From Ladona fulva (taxonomy: Eukaryota; Arthropoda; Insecta; Odonata; Libellulidae), in assembly GCA_000376725.2 (NCBI GenBank), contig KZ308137.1, positions 384,026 through 448,025 of the forward strand: a stretch of 64,000 nt of DNA, read 5' to 3'. Shown one piece after another: positions 10,927-24,104 of the stretch (positions are counted from its first letter, which is position 1; every line of letters starts with the position of its first letter). The position numbers were made by a program, and so were the translations under genes. Below the pieces are notes generated by a model. That model did no database searches, was not told the DNA's origin, and worked only from the letters and a program-made list of their open reading frames with translations.

Positions 10927-11493
10927 TCGAAAACCTATGATCGCCCGATCTGATTCTGCGGTATCCACTTAAATCGACAACGGAAAAGATTTAGAGGTTG
11001 CCGAACCGATGGCAGCAAGTTCCGCAAACAGACCATCCTCCGCCGGTTGGAATGTCAACACGCAAGAACTCATGCAGATATACAGATCGGAACACGCTCT
11101 TAGACAAGACAGCTTTACGAGGTTGTTTCCCTCAAGAAAAAGACCTGAAAAGAAGACGATAGAAATGCGAGACGAGAAATATTTTTTCCAAAAAGAAAAG
11201 AAAGAGCGAAAAACTCAATCTACCTGAACCGACATCAACTTCCGCGTCATCACAATATTTTGCCGTTACGTCACAATAAATTGTAACGCGTTTTCCGGCA
11301 GATGCTAACCGCATCGCGTATAACTCTCTCTCTCGTCGTGGATCGTATTCAAAATTTATTCGACGAAAATGGGACTAAAATAGGGATGATTCAATTCTCC
11401 CTTGAGCCTCCGACCTCGGGTATTTTCAGAGGTTTAATTTGAAGCAAACTCTCTTGGAAGGGCAAAATCATCTTAGCTCCTCCCGCAACACCT
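10927..11493. repeat. Duplicated segment, copy 2, cut by a gap
   Basis: About 99% identical to 7722-8288. The left boundary is abrupt: preceding bases differ (A before copy 1, T before copy 2). The right end is the N at 11494, where copy 1 instead continues into TGGATCATC. Confidence 0.95.
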
Positions 11494-11494
11494 N
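11494..11494. other. Single-N assembly gap
   Basis: One undetermined base joining the truncated duplicate to unrelated sequence. A single N commonly marks a gap of unknown or negative size. Confidence 0.9.
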
Positions 11495-14400
11495 AACCTG
11501 CTTCATTTTCCTTTCTAAGCACGACAAATTATATATTTTGAAGGCATAAAATTAAGACTCTAGGCCCGCCTAGATCTTTCTGTGAGCTTTTACCGGTCTT
11601 TAAATAAGTTTGGAGACCTCTGGACTTTCAAGAAACCGACTGGAAACTCTCTGAAATGCAACAGATGAACTTCCTTCTCTTCAATTCTTGAATGACTGAG
11701 TTTGCCTTTGGTCAATAGATATGTTGGATATTTTAATACTCTCTCGGTGGTAATGCTATGAATGCCAAACCAAGGCTTTTGATTGCAGAAACATTTCTTT
11801 CCATACTCCTCATACACCGCTAAGTAATTACGAAATCTTCTGCCGCGACTTGCACAAGGAAACCCTTCGTGGATGTTCGGAAATATTCTCGTCCAAATAA
11901 GATCAAACCTGGACTGGTCTGCAATTCCAGGATTTTCGCTGTTGCTCAACAGCAAACGCCGTCACGAGGTTACTCAGGCCGAATTGTTGAAATACTCCGG
12001 GCGATTTAATTCTCCCGACATTGAAATCACATTTGAGCCAGTCCAGAAAGAAAGAATTTTCGCAGCCTTGTATTCAAAAGTTAGGTAAGGTTACTCGGAT
12101 TTGTTTATTTAAAAAAATATAAAAAAACACGACGGCCTTCCACGGTTTTTAGCTATTTATTCGCATCGCCGTTTCTCGGCAAGGATAACTTCATGCTTCA
12201 TAATTGGCTGAATTAAATAGGAACTCATCTCGAAATACAGTTATACAATTCTGATTGCCTTAAACGTGGGAAGATAATCTTTCGCACTCACGCGATGATT
12301 CCCATGCGTGCGTCAAAGTCTCCGCTTTTGTTTTCCTCGCTTCCTGTCCCTCAGCATCACACTCCGGCTTCCCGATTCATCCGTAACTTAGCATATTAAG
12401 TTCCCTTTCCATTTCCCCTTTCCCTCCATTTTGAACGGTAAATTTTATTTTCGGTCGTTGAAATCTTCCGATTTCTTCGCATCTAGACATTCCATCAAGG
12501 TGAACTCGTAACGCATGACGAAATGGGAAAATGAATGCGCGCCCAAAGAAATGATGGTCCCATCCCTACCGCAGTGCGGGTAAACTTTTCGATCGGCGGG
12601 CCGTAAATGGAGTAGTTTCTTTATCGGTGGGCCGCGTAGGAATTTCCACATTTCTGGCAGGACCGCTAGGTATCGTACGATAAATTTGGTTTCTTTGCGT
12701 TCGGCGGATTCTTAATCTTTCATGAAGAAAGAGAAGCATTTCTCAGATATTTCTCATGAACACAAGGTCAAGGAATTAATTTTTGCAGCGAGAATGATGA
12801 TGTAAGGCATGTTTAAAGAGAATCCGTTACTATTAATATCATGGTAAACAAAATTACGATCTATTTTCCAAGATGTAAAAACTATATCAGATTGAATATT
12901 TGAGCAGAAGTAACCCAAAAAGAAATATTTTATTCTGGGGATATTTACGCATGGCTACGAACTCCTTTTCCGAATATTTTGCTGATTACAGAATATGGCT
13001 GAAGGTGACACATTACGTCATTATGTTTACCTCTGATGCACATTTTCATTTTTATTATCTTTATCATTAGAAATTTATCTATGCAAGTAGGTGCGTGACC
13101 TGGTGACAGTGGGTACAATTCTGAAGAAATTTACATTACATGTATACATAAATTTTATAAAAAATGAAATTGCATGAATTGATGGTAAGAATTCTAATGG
13201 AATTTGCCCCAGAAGGGAGGGAAATCTCTTGTAAAACCTATCTTAGGCAGCACTCACAATATCAAAACAGGTCCACGAAGACAATGCATACATTACTAAA
13301 GTCACACTATAAGAATCGCAAATGCTAAAAACACTTCCATCAGAACATTTCTCCAAGCCATTCGGAACACTTTTCCATCATTAAAAAATGATCATAAAAC
13401 CGCTTGTCCTTCAACATACAATATATAAAAATTGTCCTAAGTTAACCCCCTAATCCCCATCATATACCGATCACATTCTTCCAATTAAAAACTTTCATAC
13501 GTCCAGTGGGTATTTGGAAATGTATCAGAATTTTACAAAAGCATTTACTTCAACTTGTACAAAAGTTGAATATTGTTAATTACCTGCACAACAAGGTATG
13601 ATAAGACTTAATTTCGGATCGCTTTCGAAGATGAAAAGCTTTGCCAATAAACTCAAATGTCGACGTAATGTTTTGCGGGTGTAAAATCATAGCGTAATGC
13701 AAACAGCGATATATCTACTCATTCATCGTACTTTTACAAGCGTAATCAATTTCTTCCGGTGCTTCGAAAATGCTTGATCATGATTTCACAGTGTCTTTCA
13801 AATAATATCAAATTTAGGTTGTTTTTAATTAAAAATACTCGTTGAAAACTACTTATTTATTTGATCTCCGATTTCCAGGCAGTAGATAATTAGAAATAAA
13901 TTTTACAAATGATACAATATTGCCGTACAGATACGAAAACTTGCGTGAATACACGTTACTCTCGCTGTTCGCCTGTCTCGTCCTCCCCATGAATGATAAA
14001 ACTGGCAATTAAAACAAACACTCAATAAAAGTTAAAGATACATATCTCAAACATATATGAATGGCGAAAGTTATAGCTGCGCACAATTCTTTACAGCGCT
14101 CGTCTCCGGCTCTTTATCAATGAACTTCGGGTAGCTTTCAGTATCGTTATATTGCCAATCACTCGTGTTCCGTTTAGCAACTTAAAGAACTTTTATAATG
14201 TGAGGCAAAACATCGATAACTCCACCGCCAAAACACGACTTATTTATTGCAATTAATACATTTCTTTATTTTACCAACGTTATCGGACAGTCCCTATCTA
14301 TTCTTCCAATGATGATGAATAAACAACGACGATAAGAAGTTTTAGATATATGTATCTCTAATTTAAAGACCTACAAACCATTGCTATAAGATCTTAATTG

Positions 14401-15130
14401 GCAAGGTGGTTTGATTCGATTAGTTAAGATTTACTAGACATTTCAGTGTTTCGCATTTGGAATTCAATTGGCGATTCAAGAAATACTGCCGTTTGTGTAA
14501 CGGCACGCCACTAATCCAAAACGGTTTACATTAACACTCGATGCAAAAATAACTTTCACCACCGTTTCAAATACCAAGGAACATTTAATAAAGGAGTCAA
14601 CCGAGATATCCGAAGTGTTACTGCATTAACACACCATAAACATGCAACTGAAATAAACAATGGAAATTATATTCAGAATTCCTATTATAGTCATGGTAGA
14701 TTATCTTCTATTCGTAATCGCAATAATGTTTATATAATAAAAGAAAATTATCTATAAGCCCGTGTTTCTAATAACCCTTCTCCTTGACACCATGGTATTT
14801 GTCGAAGACGAGCTCATAGATTTCCCATAAGAAAACGTGGGAAACTTGGGCACATACAGAATTAGTCGCCGAAAGTGAAAAATACAAAAGTTTCATAAAT
14901 ATTGACTTTCTGAATAAATTCACTTTTCGTGTTAGCTATTTTGTTCGAAATTCATCCAGCATCGACTAATCCATCCAACTGATAGTATTTCATGAACTTC
15001 CTTCATCGGACCTCACTCCTCTCTCACCTCCATAGCCCGTTAGCTCATAATTACGAGTTTCAAAAGATACTTTAAGCTATATTCTACCACAAATTGCAGG
15101 AAAACGACCTAGGTTCGAGACTAGGCCTCT
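11495..15130. other. No gene recognised
   Basis: The longest frame is 121 codons on the minus strand (11590-11955), without a recognisable domain or flanking splice pattern that I can defend. The rest is AT-rich and featureless to my reading. Confidence 0.5.
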
Positions 15131-15169
15131 TCATCAAAGAACGAAAGGTACAGGAAAGGTTTAAGAGAC

Positions 15170-15790
15170 GAGATCGTTAGCGGATCCAAGCGGGGAGGGT
15201 GAAGGGACAATCGCACCCCCTCGATGACTTTAGTTATTTGCCTAGGACAGAGGTGGTAAACCTATGGAATGTGTGCCAAAAGTGTCAGGCGAGAGAATTT
15301 TTTTGGCATGCGAAACTCTGCACATCCTTGTAATGCATTCTTCACTTAATGAATGAAGCCCCAGAGTCTATGAATGTGGTATCTGCTCATTAGTAATGAC
15401 AATTGATAATTCTTTAAGTAAATTGCAACACATTAATCCCATCGATGACAATAAACTAGATAATGTCAGCATTTCACTCCATGGTTTAGCACTACAACGG
15501 CACGGAAGCTCTTTACATTTTCAAATATGGTACTTTCGCCACGAAAGGTTAGCCATCCCTGGCCTAGGATGTCACTAGAAGCTTGAATAAAAATGTTAGT
15601 GATTTTTTTTCTGCTATTACTATACTGCTATTTTCTACTACTACTGGTTCTACAGCAATTATCACGACAAAATAGCATCTGAAAACTCAGTGGTGATGAT
15701 TTCACTAAGAAATTGTCTTCGATCGTCTCTACCTAGGCAAGTCACAAGATGCTCCTCTGGTAAAGTTCAAAGTATCTCTTAGGACTTGGA
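15170..15790. mobile_element. Degenerate hAT-like element remnants
   Basis: AGCGGATCCAAGCGGGGAGG at 15179 resembles the GGCGGATCCAGGGG terminus of the elements at 60161 and 16697. The stretch at 15660-15725, TTATCACGACAAAATAGCAT onward, matches the interior of the 60161-60426 element. The copy is old and interrupted. Confidence 0.35.
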
Positions 15791-15949
15791 TTTTTGCTCC
15801 ATGATGATAATTATTTTACAGAGAAGTAATAAATTCAACCGTTTCCACGTAAAATTAATGTACCGGACGAGGGCTTAGAGCTGTATGAATGCATTCGACT
15901 GAATTCCAGCGAATCTCCGCGTAGGAAAAACGTAAGGAAGAGAGAAGGA

Positions 15950-16600
15950 AAAAAAAACAGCTTGTCTATCAGCTCGAGCTTTTCGCGTGCATATCGAAGA
16001 GAGAGAGAAAGAGAAAGTGGAAACGCATGTTCTCATCACTTAAGTGCCATCTTTCTCTCTCTATATATCTCCTCTTCCTTCCTCTTTCCCACCAGTTCCT
16101 CCGCGCCTCACACCGCTCCATCTCCTCGCGGTCACGGCCGAGGTCAATCAACTTGGAATCACTGCTCTGGGCGATTCCTTCCGGAAAGCATGCATTCCAC
16201 CTCCAACCCCTCCTAAAAGAACGCTCACCGGCCTCTTATGTCTTCCTACATCATACGCCGTCACCCGCCCTCCGGGGAGGCTAGGACGTCAACTGGACCC
16301 GGTCTTGTTACTCATATGGCCTTGCGCCTTACACGAGCGGATTCCGCTCGCGAACGATGCGGAGAAAGTCTGATGAACGAAATGGGGAAAAGGAAGAGGG
16401 AGGAAGGTTAGGGGATGAATTGCCCAAGTCGAGGAAGGGTTCTATTTATGGGACGGGAGGGGGCACGCGAAATGGTGCTGGGATATATGTGGAAACGGTG
16501 AGGGAAATGACCGTGCAAAAGGAAAGAATGACGGGGCGAATTGCAGAAACTACAGTAGAACACAATGCGATCGTGATTGAAGACTTACGCCGACTTTATT
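15950..16600. other. GC/CpG-rich segment without recognised gene
   Basis: Several overlapping open frames (81-109 codons) on both strands arise from low stop-codon density. A GAGAGAGAGAAAGAGAAAG tract lies near 16000. It could be a promoter-type island or an unrecognised exon. Confidence 0.3.
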
Positions 16601-16649
16601 AATAGAAAACTTGAAAGAAATGAGTATCGTTTACCTTATAATTTAGATC

Positions 16650-16985
16650 AGGGGCTCGCAACCCCCCAGGTTGGGGGATCCCCCAACCTCAGGGGTCAAT
16701 GGCGGATCCAGGGGTTGATTCCCCCATGATGACTTCGCAAAACAAGCCATTTGCTTTGAGCAAGACGAGTAGCTGAAACTATAAACAGGTAGCGTATTTA
16801 TTCTGGTTTACTTTAAATTTCTCGAATATAGACGACATAAAATAACAAATATATCGTAGAGAATCGATCCACGAAGAATACTGCAACTTTATGATGAGCA
16901 TATATTTGTCCAAAACCGCCCCTTCTCCCCTTGACAAGATTCTAGATCTGGCAGGGGGCTCGCTTAGATTGGTCAAAGGGTTTTT
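16650..16985. mobile_element. hAT-like miniature element remnants with palindrome
   Basis: CAGGGGCTCGCAACC at 16649 resembles a hAT terminus. It runs into a perfect 22-bp palindrome at 16668-16689. Then GGCGGATCCAGGGGTTGATT (16700) and, inverted, CTTGACAAGATTCTAGATCT (16931) look like the two ends of the family seen at 60161-60426 and 30000. Two nested elements are likely. A 74-codon minus-strand frame across them is incidental. Confidence 0.45.
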
Positions 16986-17468
16986 AAATGGTCTGTCAGC
17001 CAAATCTATGAATGTTACCGAGTGAGCGAGGTTGACTTTAGAATTTATTCCTCATTGTAATGAATAGTATGAGACTTTATTTCTCATTATATTGAATACG
17101 GGGCCGAAACAAAAGCCACGTGGGTACTGAGACCAAAAGGTCGGGAACCCCAAGAGCTGCTCAAACTCACGCCTCCAGGGATTGGCATTTCGACGAGGAA
17201 TTCGTGAGCCGCGGGAAATTAACTTGCTACAACACTTCATAATAATGAATCACTTTTCAATACAATACCAATGACCATTAATTTCCTTTATTTTGTCAAC
17301 CTTTAACATTTCTCCAGTAAAATTGATATTGAGTTTGAGCTCCAACTTTAGGGTAAAGACTCCAAAAGTAAACGAGATAATTGTCATTTCCGCTTGGAAG
17401 TTTAAAGGTTTATTTTTGTTAGTGTTAGCAAATTGCCACCACTTTTACCTCAAAACTTCTTTAGTAGA

Positions 17469-17576
17469 AGTATTTTTAAAAGCGCTTCGCTTGTTGATCC
17501 CCAATCGGGAATTGAACCCAGAACCACATTCACTAAAGGCGAACGCACTATCCACTTGGTTATCCGGGAACCCCTT
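17469..17576 (-). mobile_element. tRNA-derived SINE, family 1
   Basis: Minus strand: CCCGGATAACCAAGTGGATA, GTGCGTTCGCCTTTAGTGAA, then GGTTCAATTCCC and CGAAGCGCTTTTAAAAATAC. Head and tail both match family 1. Confidence 0.7.
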
Positions 17577-19010
17577 AAAAACATTTGTTAAAGCATTACA
17601 CTCTTAGCACTTTACATTACCTAGTCAAAAATGTTTTGGAATGAAAATTAATGTTTTGAAAAAAATATTTAAATTTTGATTTATATCTAGCTATCTAACT
17701 AAGATGTTAACTAAACTAGTAGTAACCTAGTACTAACCTAGTACTAACCTGTTTTGGAACCGTTGTATATCATAATATTATTTTCTGATTTTTTATGACA
17801 ATTTATATCCAGTTGTTAGGTCTTGTTATGAAATAATGTATATGTATGTACCATTTTGTTTGCTTTTCAGATGTGATTTAACTTGCCTTTTCCTTAAAAC
17901 TTAGTTAACTTTCAGTAGGTTTCGCAGGATCTTCACACTCCTCTTATTGTGGATGTTTTCCTGCTGTGGTGTATTTTTTCCTAAGTTCGTAAGCGGTCTT
18001 AAGATAGATTCATATTGACTTATAAGAGCGTAATGATCTCGGAGCATTATAATCACACTGTAAAACAGTTAAATCTTTATTATTTCAAAAATATATTTTC
18101 ATTAATTAATTCTATTGATTAAATATTCACAAGGAGAAACATCGGCTAATATTCAAAGAAACACGGTGGCTACATCTCAATACGATAAACCCAGCTTAAA
18201 TTCCTCATTACTCAAAGCGTAATTCCTCAATTAAACAGCTGATTGAATTAGACACAATTTTAAGTCCTTCATATTCAATGCATCTTCCTCGGTCTTCATC
18301 CTCATCTCCGTATCAAGGAAAGGTACAAATTGAATCCATTTAGAACGGATCCTAACAAAACACAGGAGGCGAAACAGATTAGCCGATGACATAATGTTGA
18401 AGAGTGATAGACAAGTTGACGAATATAAGAAAAAGAAACGATGGGACGAGCTCCTACAATTCAGAGAGGGGCTTTTTTTCGCCCTTCCGATGAAGGCGTA
18501 TCGTGGACGCCCACGGGCAAAATAGAAAGGGCAGCCATCAAATCAGATAACAAGATTAGAGGCAGGACCGTTAGACGTTTTTCATATCTTTCCGGGTACC
18601 ATCGGAGGAACTCGTGGAAAAACCTTTTCGGGCTCTCTGTCATTAGGGTTCACTGCACTCCATCTCGCATCAGGTGTTTCACTGGCGTATGGGGATGAAA
18701 TTTACAACTGTAACAGGGGTTGCTTAAACGTTTTTGCCTGAGGGCTCCGTCATATTTTTTACATGTCAACTGTACGGCTACGGTCAATTGCTTTACATAA
18801 TTTCATACGGAAGTAAAAATGGCAGTTTTAGGTACTTATTTCAATAACGATGCCAGGTTACGTTTTTATTCTGGAATCCGCTAGATGGCATGCAACAGTG
18901 CGTTTTAAGCTACAGAAATACCTCGGATGACGAATTTTTCGGTACGGTTCGAAGTCGAACGTTTTGGTGGATTTTTGCGCCTGTACGCACACACTAAAAT
19001 TCAAATTCAA
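17577..19010. other. No gene recognised
   Basis: Contains a short imperfect tandem of AACCTAGTACT (about 17723-17755). The two overlapping frames at 18441-18698 have no recognised domain. Confidence 0.45.
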
Positions 19011-19014
19011 GAAA

Positions 19015-19240
19015 GAATGAGGCTTACCATGAATATGAGGAATGAGTTAGTTTGCTCTTGTTCTCTTTACTGAGCCAGAATGCTATGAGAGGAAGGAGTA
19101 AACGCAGGTACAGCAGAATGGTGCTATAAAAGATAACAGTATTGATAACATTGGAATACGAGTGACCACGATGCATGCTATTATTAAGCATCATTCATAC
19201 CTCAGTAGCTTTCGAATTATCACATTCAAAAACGCTACTG
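19015..19240 (+). repeat. Dispersed repeat R2, plus copy
   Basis: GAGGCTTACCATGAATATGA and GGAATGAGTTAGTTTGC at the left end, AAGCATCATTCATACCTCAG then TAGCTTTCGAATTATCACA at the right end. These match the R2 copy at 60427-60585. Confidence 0.6.
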
Positions 19241-19547
19241 AAACATAGGTAAGACAATGAAAGATACATTTTTGTCCTATTCTAAAAGAAATAATAAATA
19301 TATTCGAATCTTCAAGATATGGAAACAGGCACAAGTGCTCTGTAAAAAGACTGCATTTTGGCAGAGCGAGGCAACAGTTATTAAAGGTGATTCTGAAGCG
19401 CATTTGGTTCATTTGCAGAGGTTTTACAGTATTTTGACAGATTTTCGTCTCTCTTACGTACCAACTTCAATTTGATAACTTAAGAAGAAAACTTAATTCG
19501 AGTGTTGCCTTCTTTGTATGCCTACAGAATTTTTATAAATTAATTTA

Positions 19548-19715
19548 CACCTACATTAATACCCTGCAAGCTGCTCTTCGGCGTGACGTAGGGAGTGTTA
19601 ACATTAGAGGGAGCATTAGAGATGCGAAGTCTTTCGTGTTGATACACCCCCTGCCATACGCTACTGGCGGTTTGTGGGGTATGAATCTAAATCTACATCT
19701 AAACACCGAGCATTC
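19548..19715. mobile_element. Two LINE 3' ends, oppositely oriented
   Basis: The left part (19560-19600) is a minus-strand 3' hairpin, ACCCTGCAAGCTGCTCTTCG. The right part (19630-19700) is a plus-strand family B end: GATACACCCCCTGCCATACG, hairpin partner GGCGGTTTGTGGGGTATG, then a tail ATCTAAATCTACATCTAAA. The two ends face away from each other, with the TAA-type tail left and the ATCTAA tail right. Confidence 0.55.
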
Positions 19716-20625
19716 GAGCCACTTGATATTATAAGATATCGCAATGATTCAATGATTCTCGAGTACTAACCAACAGCGACTCTATCAACCGAAAACATTT
19801 GTTACGCTTTTTATACGAATTTTTTTCCCTCGACTTGGTCTCCATAAAAAAAATCTGCAGGAATTCCTTCGCCAGATGGAATGTCTCAAACGCCAATGGA
19901 GGGGCTACCCCTCGTCAATATTATGCAGTTCCTTCGGACTGCAGTCAACGACCCATATCCAAACGAATTTTCTTGAAAGTTTCGATCAATCACCTTCAAG
20001 ATTTCATACTCATCCGGCAGATAAAGTCCACAGAAAAACTCGAAAGATTAATCCAAAATCTTCCATTTTTTCAACTTGGACACTTTATTTTTAAATAATC
20101 AAAGTAGAATTATTTAAATAATTGGTTTAATTAATCTCTCTTCTCTTTCAGCAATTCAACTTCTAAAATTCGCCGGAGGGCTAATAAAATCAATCAAAAT
20201 GTGATCGAATTGCTCTGATTTTACTTCAAGGAATAAATCATACTATACATAACAAAACAAATATACTTAGTAAAGAAGCGAAACCGGTCGTATTAAATTT
20301 TCTCTGGGAGAAATGCTACAGCACTCACATTATTAGTGTATAATCTGTATACAAATTAATCGTTATCTTTACCAGACTCAATAAACTTTTAAAGATGAGC
20401 ATTTCTTTTTATTGAGTGTATATAATTTGAAAAATTTACATAAGCACAAACATTGATACAACACTGATCAGAATGAACCATTCTGAATGATAGGCGTCAG
20501 AAATAAGTTCCCCTATGTAAAACTATAATGAATCATTCATCTTACCTGCCTTCGAGAGAAACATTTTTAAAAATACTGGGAGAAATTAATAAAGGGTAGT
20601 AGTAGGTCTCTCCCCAGCTTCCTAC
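19716..20625. other. No gene recognised
   Basis: AT-rich. Two short overlapping frames at 19799-20098 lack recognisable domains. Confidence 0.45.
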
Positions 20626-20864
20626 GCTATACTCAGAGCCGCACCCAGCCTATCTACCGCCCGGGTGAGAACATAATTTGCCGCCCCTAGGAATTAAATA
20701 CCAACGCCACAGATTTCCCGATTTACAGGTAAAAGACTTTAAAAAATCATTATGTTACGACTTCACTCCCCAGCTTACATTGGTCACAAAACATCAGTTA
20801 ACAATTAATTATGCATATTCTGTATCCTAACGTAGTGAATGGTCATTACGAGTTAACAGCTCAC

Positions 20865-21055
20865 ATTACTTCTGCAGTCTCTGGAAGTGTCAATAAAATA
20901 CGCAAAGCTTGAAAGTAAGAAAAAATTCCGATCAAATCTGTAGTAAATATATATTCCAAAACCTGAAGAGGATTTATTCTTATTTATTTTTGGTTCCAGA
21001 AAATCTTTTGCAGATTCCAATTCCTCGATTAATTCACAGCACATATATCCCTTTC
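20865..21055. repeat. Duplication segment A, copy 1
   Basis: 191 bp, identical to 22271-22461 as far as I can read. It lies inside the hAT element and stops at the N. Confidence 0.95.
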
Positions 21056-21056
21056 N
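21056..21056. other. Single-N assembly gap
   Basis: Joins duplication segment A directly to segment B. In the second unit these are separated by 1753 bp (22462-24214), so that much is missing here. Confidence 0.9.
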
Positions 21057-22270
21057 AACTATCTGTTTTAGCGATTATTTCCTTGTAACGCTTGGTCGTC
21101 ACCTCTCAGAGATCGCACTCGTTGTTTACCGGAATGACGTTTTCAACTTCTAAAAATTTTGATTCGATGAATTTGTCGGGAAACTTCCATTGGTAATCTG
21201 ATCTTCTCACCTGCAGGGAATCCACCCCATGGATTAAGAATAAGAGAAGAATAGTCTTATTCTAAATTTATACACATGTAATATACAACAGTTTTTATAT
21301 ATTTTCAAGAGCGGAATAAAACATTTATTCTTCGCAGATTTTATGGAGTTATCGTCACATTCTTTAGGAATATTTAGTCAAATGTTTGGCGACTTTAAAA
21401 GCTGCACTCAATACATTTGGTTGCTTATTGGTAATGAGGAATCTTCGAAATTATTCGGTACAAATAAATGGTCGACTAAATACAGCCATTTCGTGATTCA
21501 CAAAATCCATTGAGCGAAATTTGTAAAGACAAAAGCTATTGAAAACGTTTTCCTCGAATCAAGCATTGGAGTCAAGTCGTTGAAGACAGGAATGGATCCT
21601 CGATGTCGCACAATGAACAGCCATTTGCGCCTCAAGTGAGTTCAAGTTCATTTTGTAACAGCGAAGGGAATCTGGGCGTAATGATGGCGAATCAAGCAAG
21701 AGATAGCGCAACAAAAGCAGGAAGCTGCCGCCGCCGTCATTAGCGGCGAAACCGAATGAATGCATTCGATCAACCTCGGATAATAATCAGCTGGCATCGA
21801 AGCTCTTACAAAGATAGGGCTATTATCTCTGAAAGGATTGCGTTCATCATTGAGTGAGCCTATTGCTTCGCGAAGACTCGGAAAACCACGAACGAGGATT
21901 GGCAGACTCTTAGCGAAGCTGGCTGATTAAAAAGAGCTAAATGTTCAGAGAAAATTACAGGAATGGAGTCATCGCAAATTAAATATTGTGACATGAAAAG
22001 TATACAGCAGAACGAATCAATTCGTGTCATTTTAAGAGGATGATTTCCGCTGGACTCAGTTCCTTACATAACGAGGGATTTAATTAATAACGCACGAACG
22101 TGAAGAAAATTAATTAAAACCAGTAGATCTACCCTTTGAATCCTACAAGCTGAGAAATGTTAGAGAAATTTGCACAATTATATTCAGAATTAGGTGAATA
22201 AATATAAATTTTAATTAATTCTTCAGGAGGCGATGCTGAAAGTAAGTAAATTCTTAATTATGGATCTACT
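21057..22270. repeat. Duplication segment B, copy 1
   Basis: 1214 bp, matching 24215-25428 without a difference that I could find. It begins inside LINE B sequence and joins segment A copy 2 at 22270/22271 without microhomology. Confidence 0.95.
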
Positions 22271-22461
22271 ATTACTTCTGCAGTCTCTGGAAGTGTCAAT
22301 AAAATACGCAAAGCTTGAAAGTAAGAAAAAATTCCGATCAAATCTGTAGTAAATATATATTCCAAAACCTGAAGAGGATTTATTCTTATTTATTTTTGGT
22401 TCCAGAAAATCTTTTGCAGATTCCAATTCCTCGATTAATTCACAGCACATATATCCCTTTC
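22271..22461. repeat. Duplication segment A, copy 2
   Basis: Second copy of the hAT interior. It continues into the genuine right part of the element (TCGTCTTGAGC..), as in the 58-kb copy. Confidence 0.95.
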
Positions 22462-22665
22462 TCGTCTTGAGCTATCCTTAATTCTTTCCTCTAAACCAAT
22501 CCAATTTCCTATTTTTAATTTCGTATCGTAACCTTTTCTAGATAATTCGGGAGTATCACTCAAAAAAAAATGTTGTAATGATCATAATGGTTGGCTAATT
22601 TTCTATCACCGCCCGGGTGCGATGCACCCTTTGCACCCATAGGACTGCTTGGCTCTGGCTATACT

Positions 22666-24100
22666 CATTTTGCTTCAAATCCTTTATTTTCAAACTGCCT
22701 ACCATCTTTATCTTTATTCTTTCTTCTCCCTTCCTTCCATCATGCTTCTTTTTCTCCTTTGCTACGTTCCCAATGCATTTTGTCTTCATAGCGATGATCC
22801 TTTTCACTAGCTCTCTTCTATTTCCTACCTTACTCATTAACAAGACATTCCTAACTCTAATATACCGTTAATTTCTCAGCAATGCTCTTCAGTACCTTAT
22901 AATGCATTTATTATTTCTTAAATAATAACAGCCATGTTTCGCTCCATAAAAATTACCTTTTTGGAATTAATTAGAGTTTCTATATGCTTAATTTGTCGTC
23001 CTGTTCTTATGGATGTCAAAAAAATAATTGATTACATCGCTAAAGTTTAATTAATTTATTTTCAGTACCACAGTGGACGCGGAAGGCAAGCATGAAAATC
23101 TGACGTCGAAGCATTCATGACTCGAGTGTGGAAGAATGCGGAACGAGTCTATGAAACATGAGAGGAGACGATTGTTTAGGGAAACGAATTTTAGAACCTC
23201 CATTGTCTCTATGGAAGAATGGTACACCCAAAAGAAAAGTCTCCACAGAAGGAACAACTCTGCAGGAGTCCTCACTTGCTGACAAAGATTGACACCAGCC
23301 AATCGAAAGTTTAACCTCTCAAACTTTGCTAAGAACGGTGACAAAAGGTTGACGTATCCTGAGCACTATGGCCCACTTCCAACAATGGCTAAGCGGTACA
23401 TTCGGAGATAACAGCCCGTATATGCGGGCGTTGAAATTCCTTCCCGGAACATGACAATAACCTCTTCGTAGATACCTTGACGCCCTATCTGAGAGCTCTT
23501 AGTGCTCGGCCAGTACTGAATCTATTCTTCGGCTCACTCCTAACGCCTAAAACAGCTACATAAGTTACCGTTGTCGCAACTAATCATCTCCCTTCATTCT
23601 GTTCTTTTCTCGCATTGGTCTTACAGATTCTACCTTAATTCCAATACTTTTTCCTGTCTGTTTCAAAGACATATTAATCAAATAATCAAATGCAACATAA
23701 TCGCTGATTTTTAAAAGCATCTCTACTTTAAAACGCTTCTATTCATTCAGGAGATTTTGTTTAGTAATATCGAATTTTCTCTAATATGCAATGATATAGA
23801 TCATTGTATTAAGTTTAAGTTAGATCACTGTATTAATAGTAATTAAGTTTCTGGCGTAATGATAATGTTTATGGTAATTAGTATTATTTCGAGTAATAAC
23901 AAAAATATACTCAAACGGTATCTAGGGAAATTTAGGCATAGCACAGCTTCTCCTCGATGGAAGTAATAATTTTAAAAATATTTCAACTTTAATTATTTCT
24001 TTTTATGTCATAAACAGCTTCATAAATATTATTATTTCTTTACTTTAATTATTCTCTCTAAATAACGGAATTTTCAATGTAAATAGGATTCGTACAGATT
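22666..24100. other. No gene recognised
   Basis: The unique middle of the second duplication unit. Short frames only; the 97-codon minus-strand frame at 23051-23344 shows no domain. Confidence 0.45.
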
Positions 24101-24104
24101 TAGA

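Larger units (their letters stand above)
20634..22657. mobile_element. hAT element, interrupted by duplication
   Basis: Ends CAGAGCCGCACCC (20634) and TGCTTGGCTCTG (to 22657) form imperfect terminal inverted repeats. Both sides are flanked by a perfect 8-bp duplication, GCTATACT (20626-20633 and 22658-22665), the hAT signature. The true element is about 618 bp (20634-21055 plus 22462-22657). A related copy at 58368-58971 is colinear and lacks the intervening 1406 bp. The extra DNA is the gap N, a copy of downstream sequence and a repeat of the element's own middle. Confidence 0.8.

Noticed and set aside
11590..11955. 121-codon minus-strand frame
   Set aside because: No domain or motif; directly follows an assembly gap; not defensible as a gene.
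16000..16100. GA/CT-rich tracts near 16.0 and 27.1 kb
   Set aside because: Short low-complexity runs without further structure.
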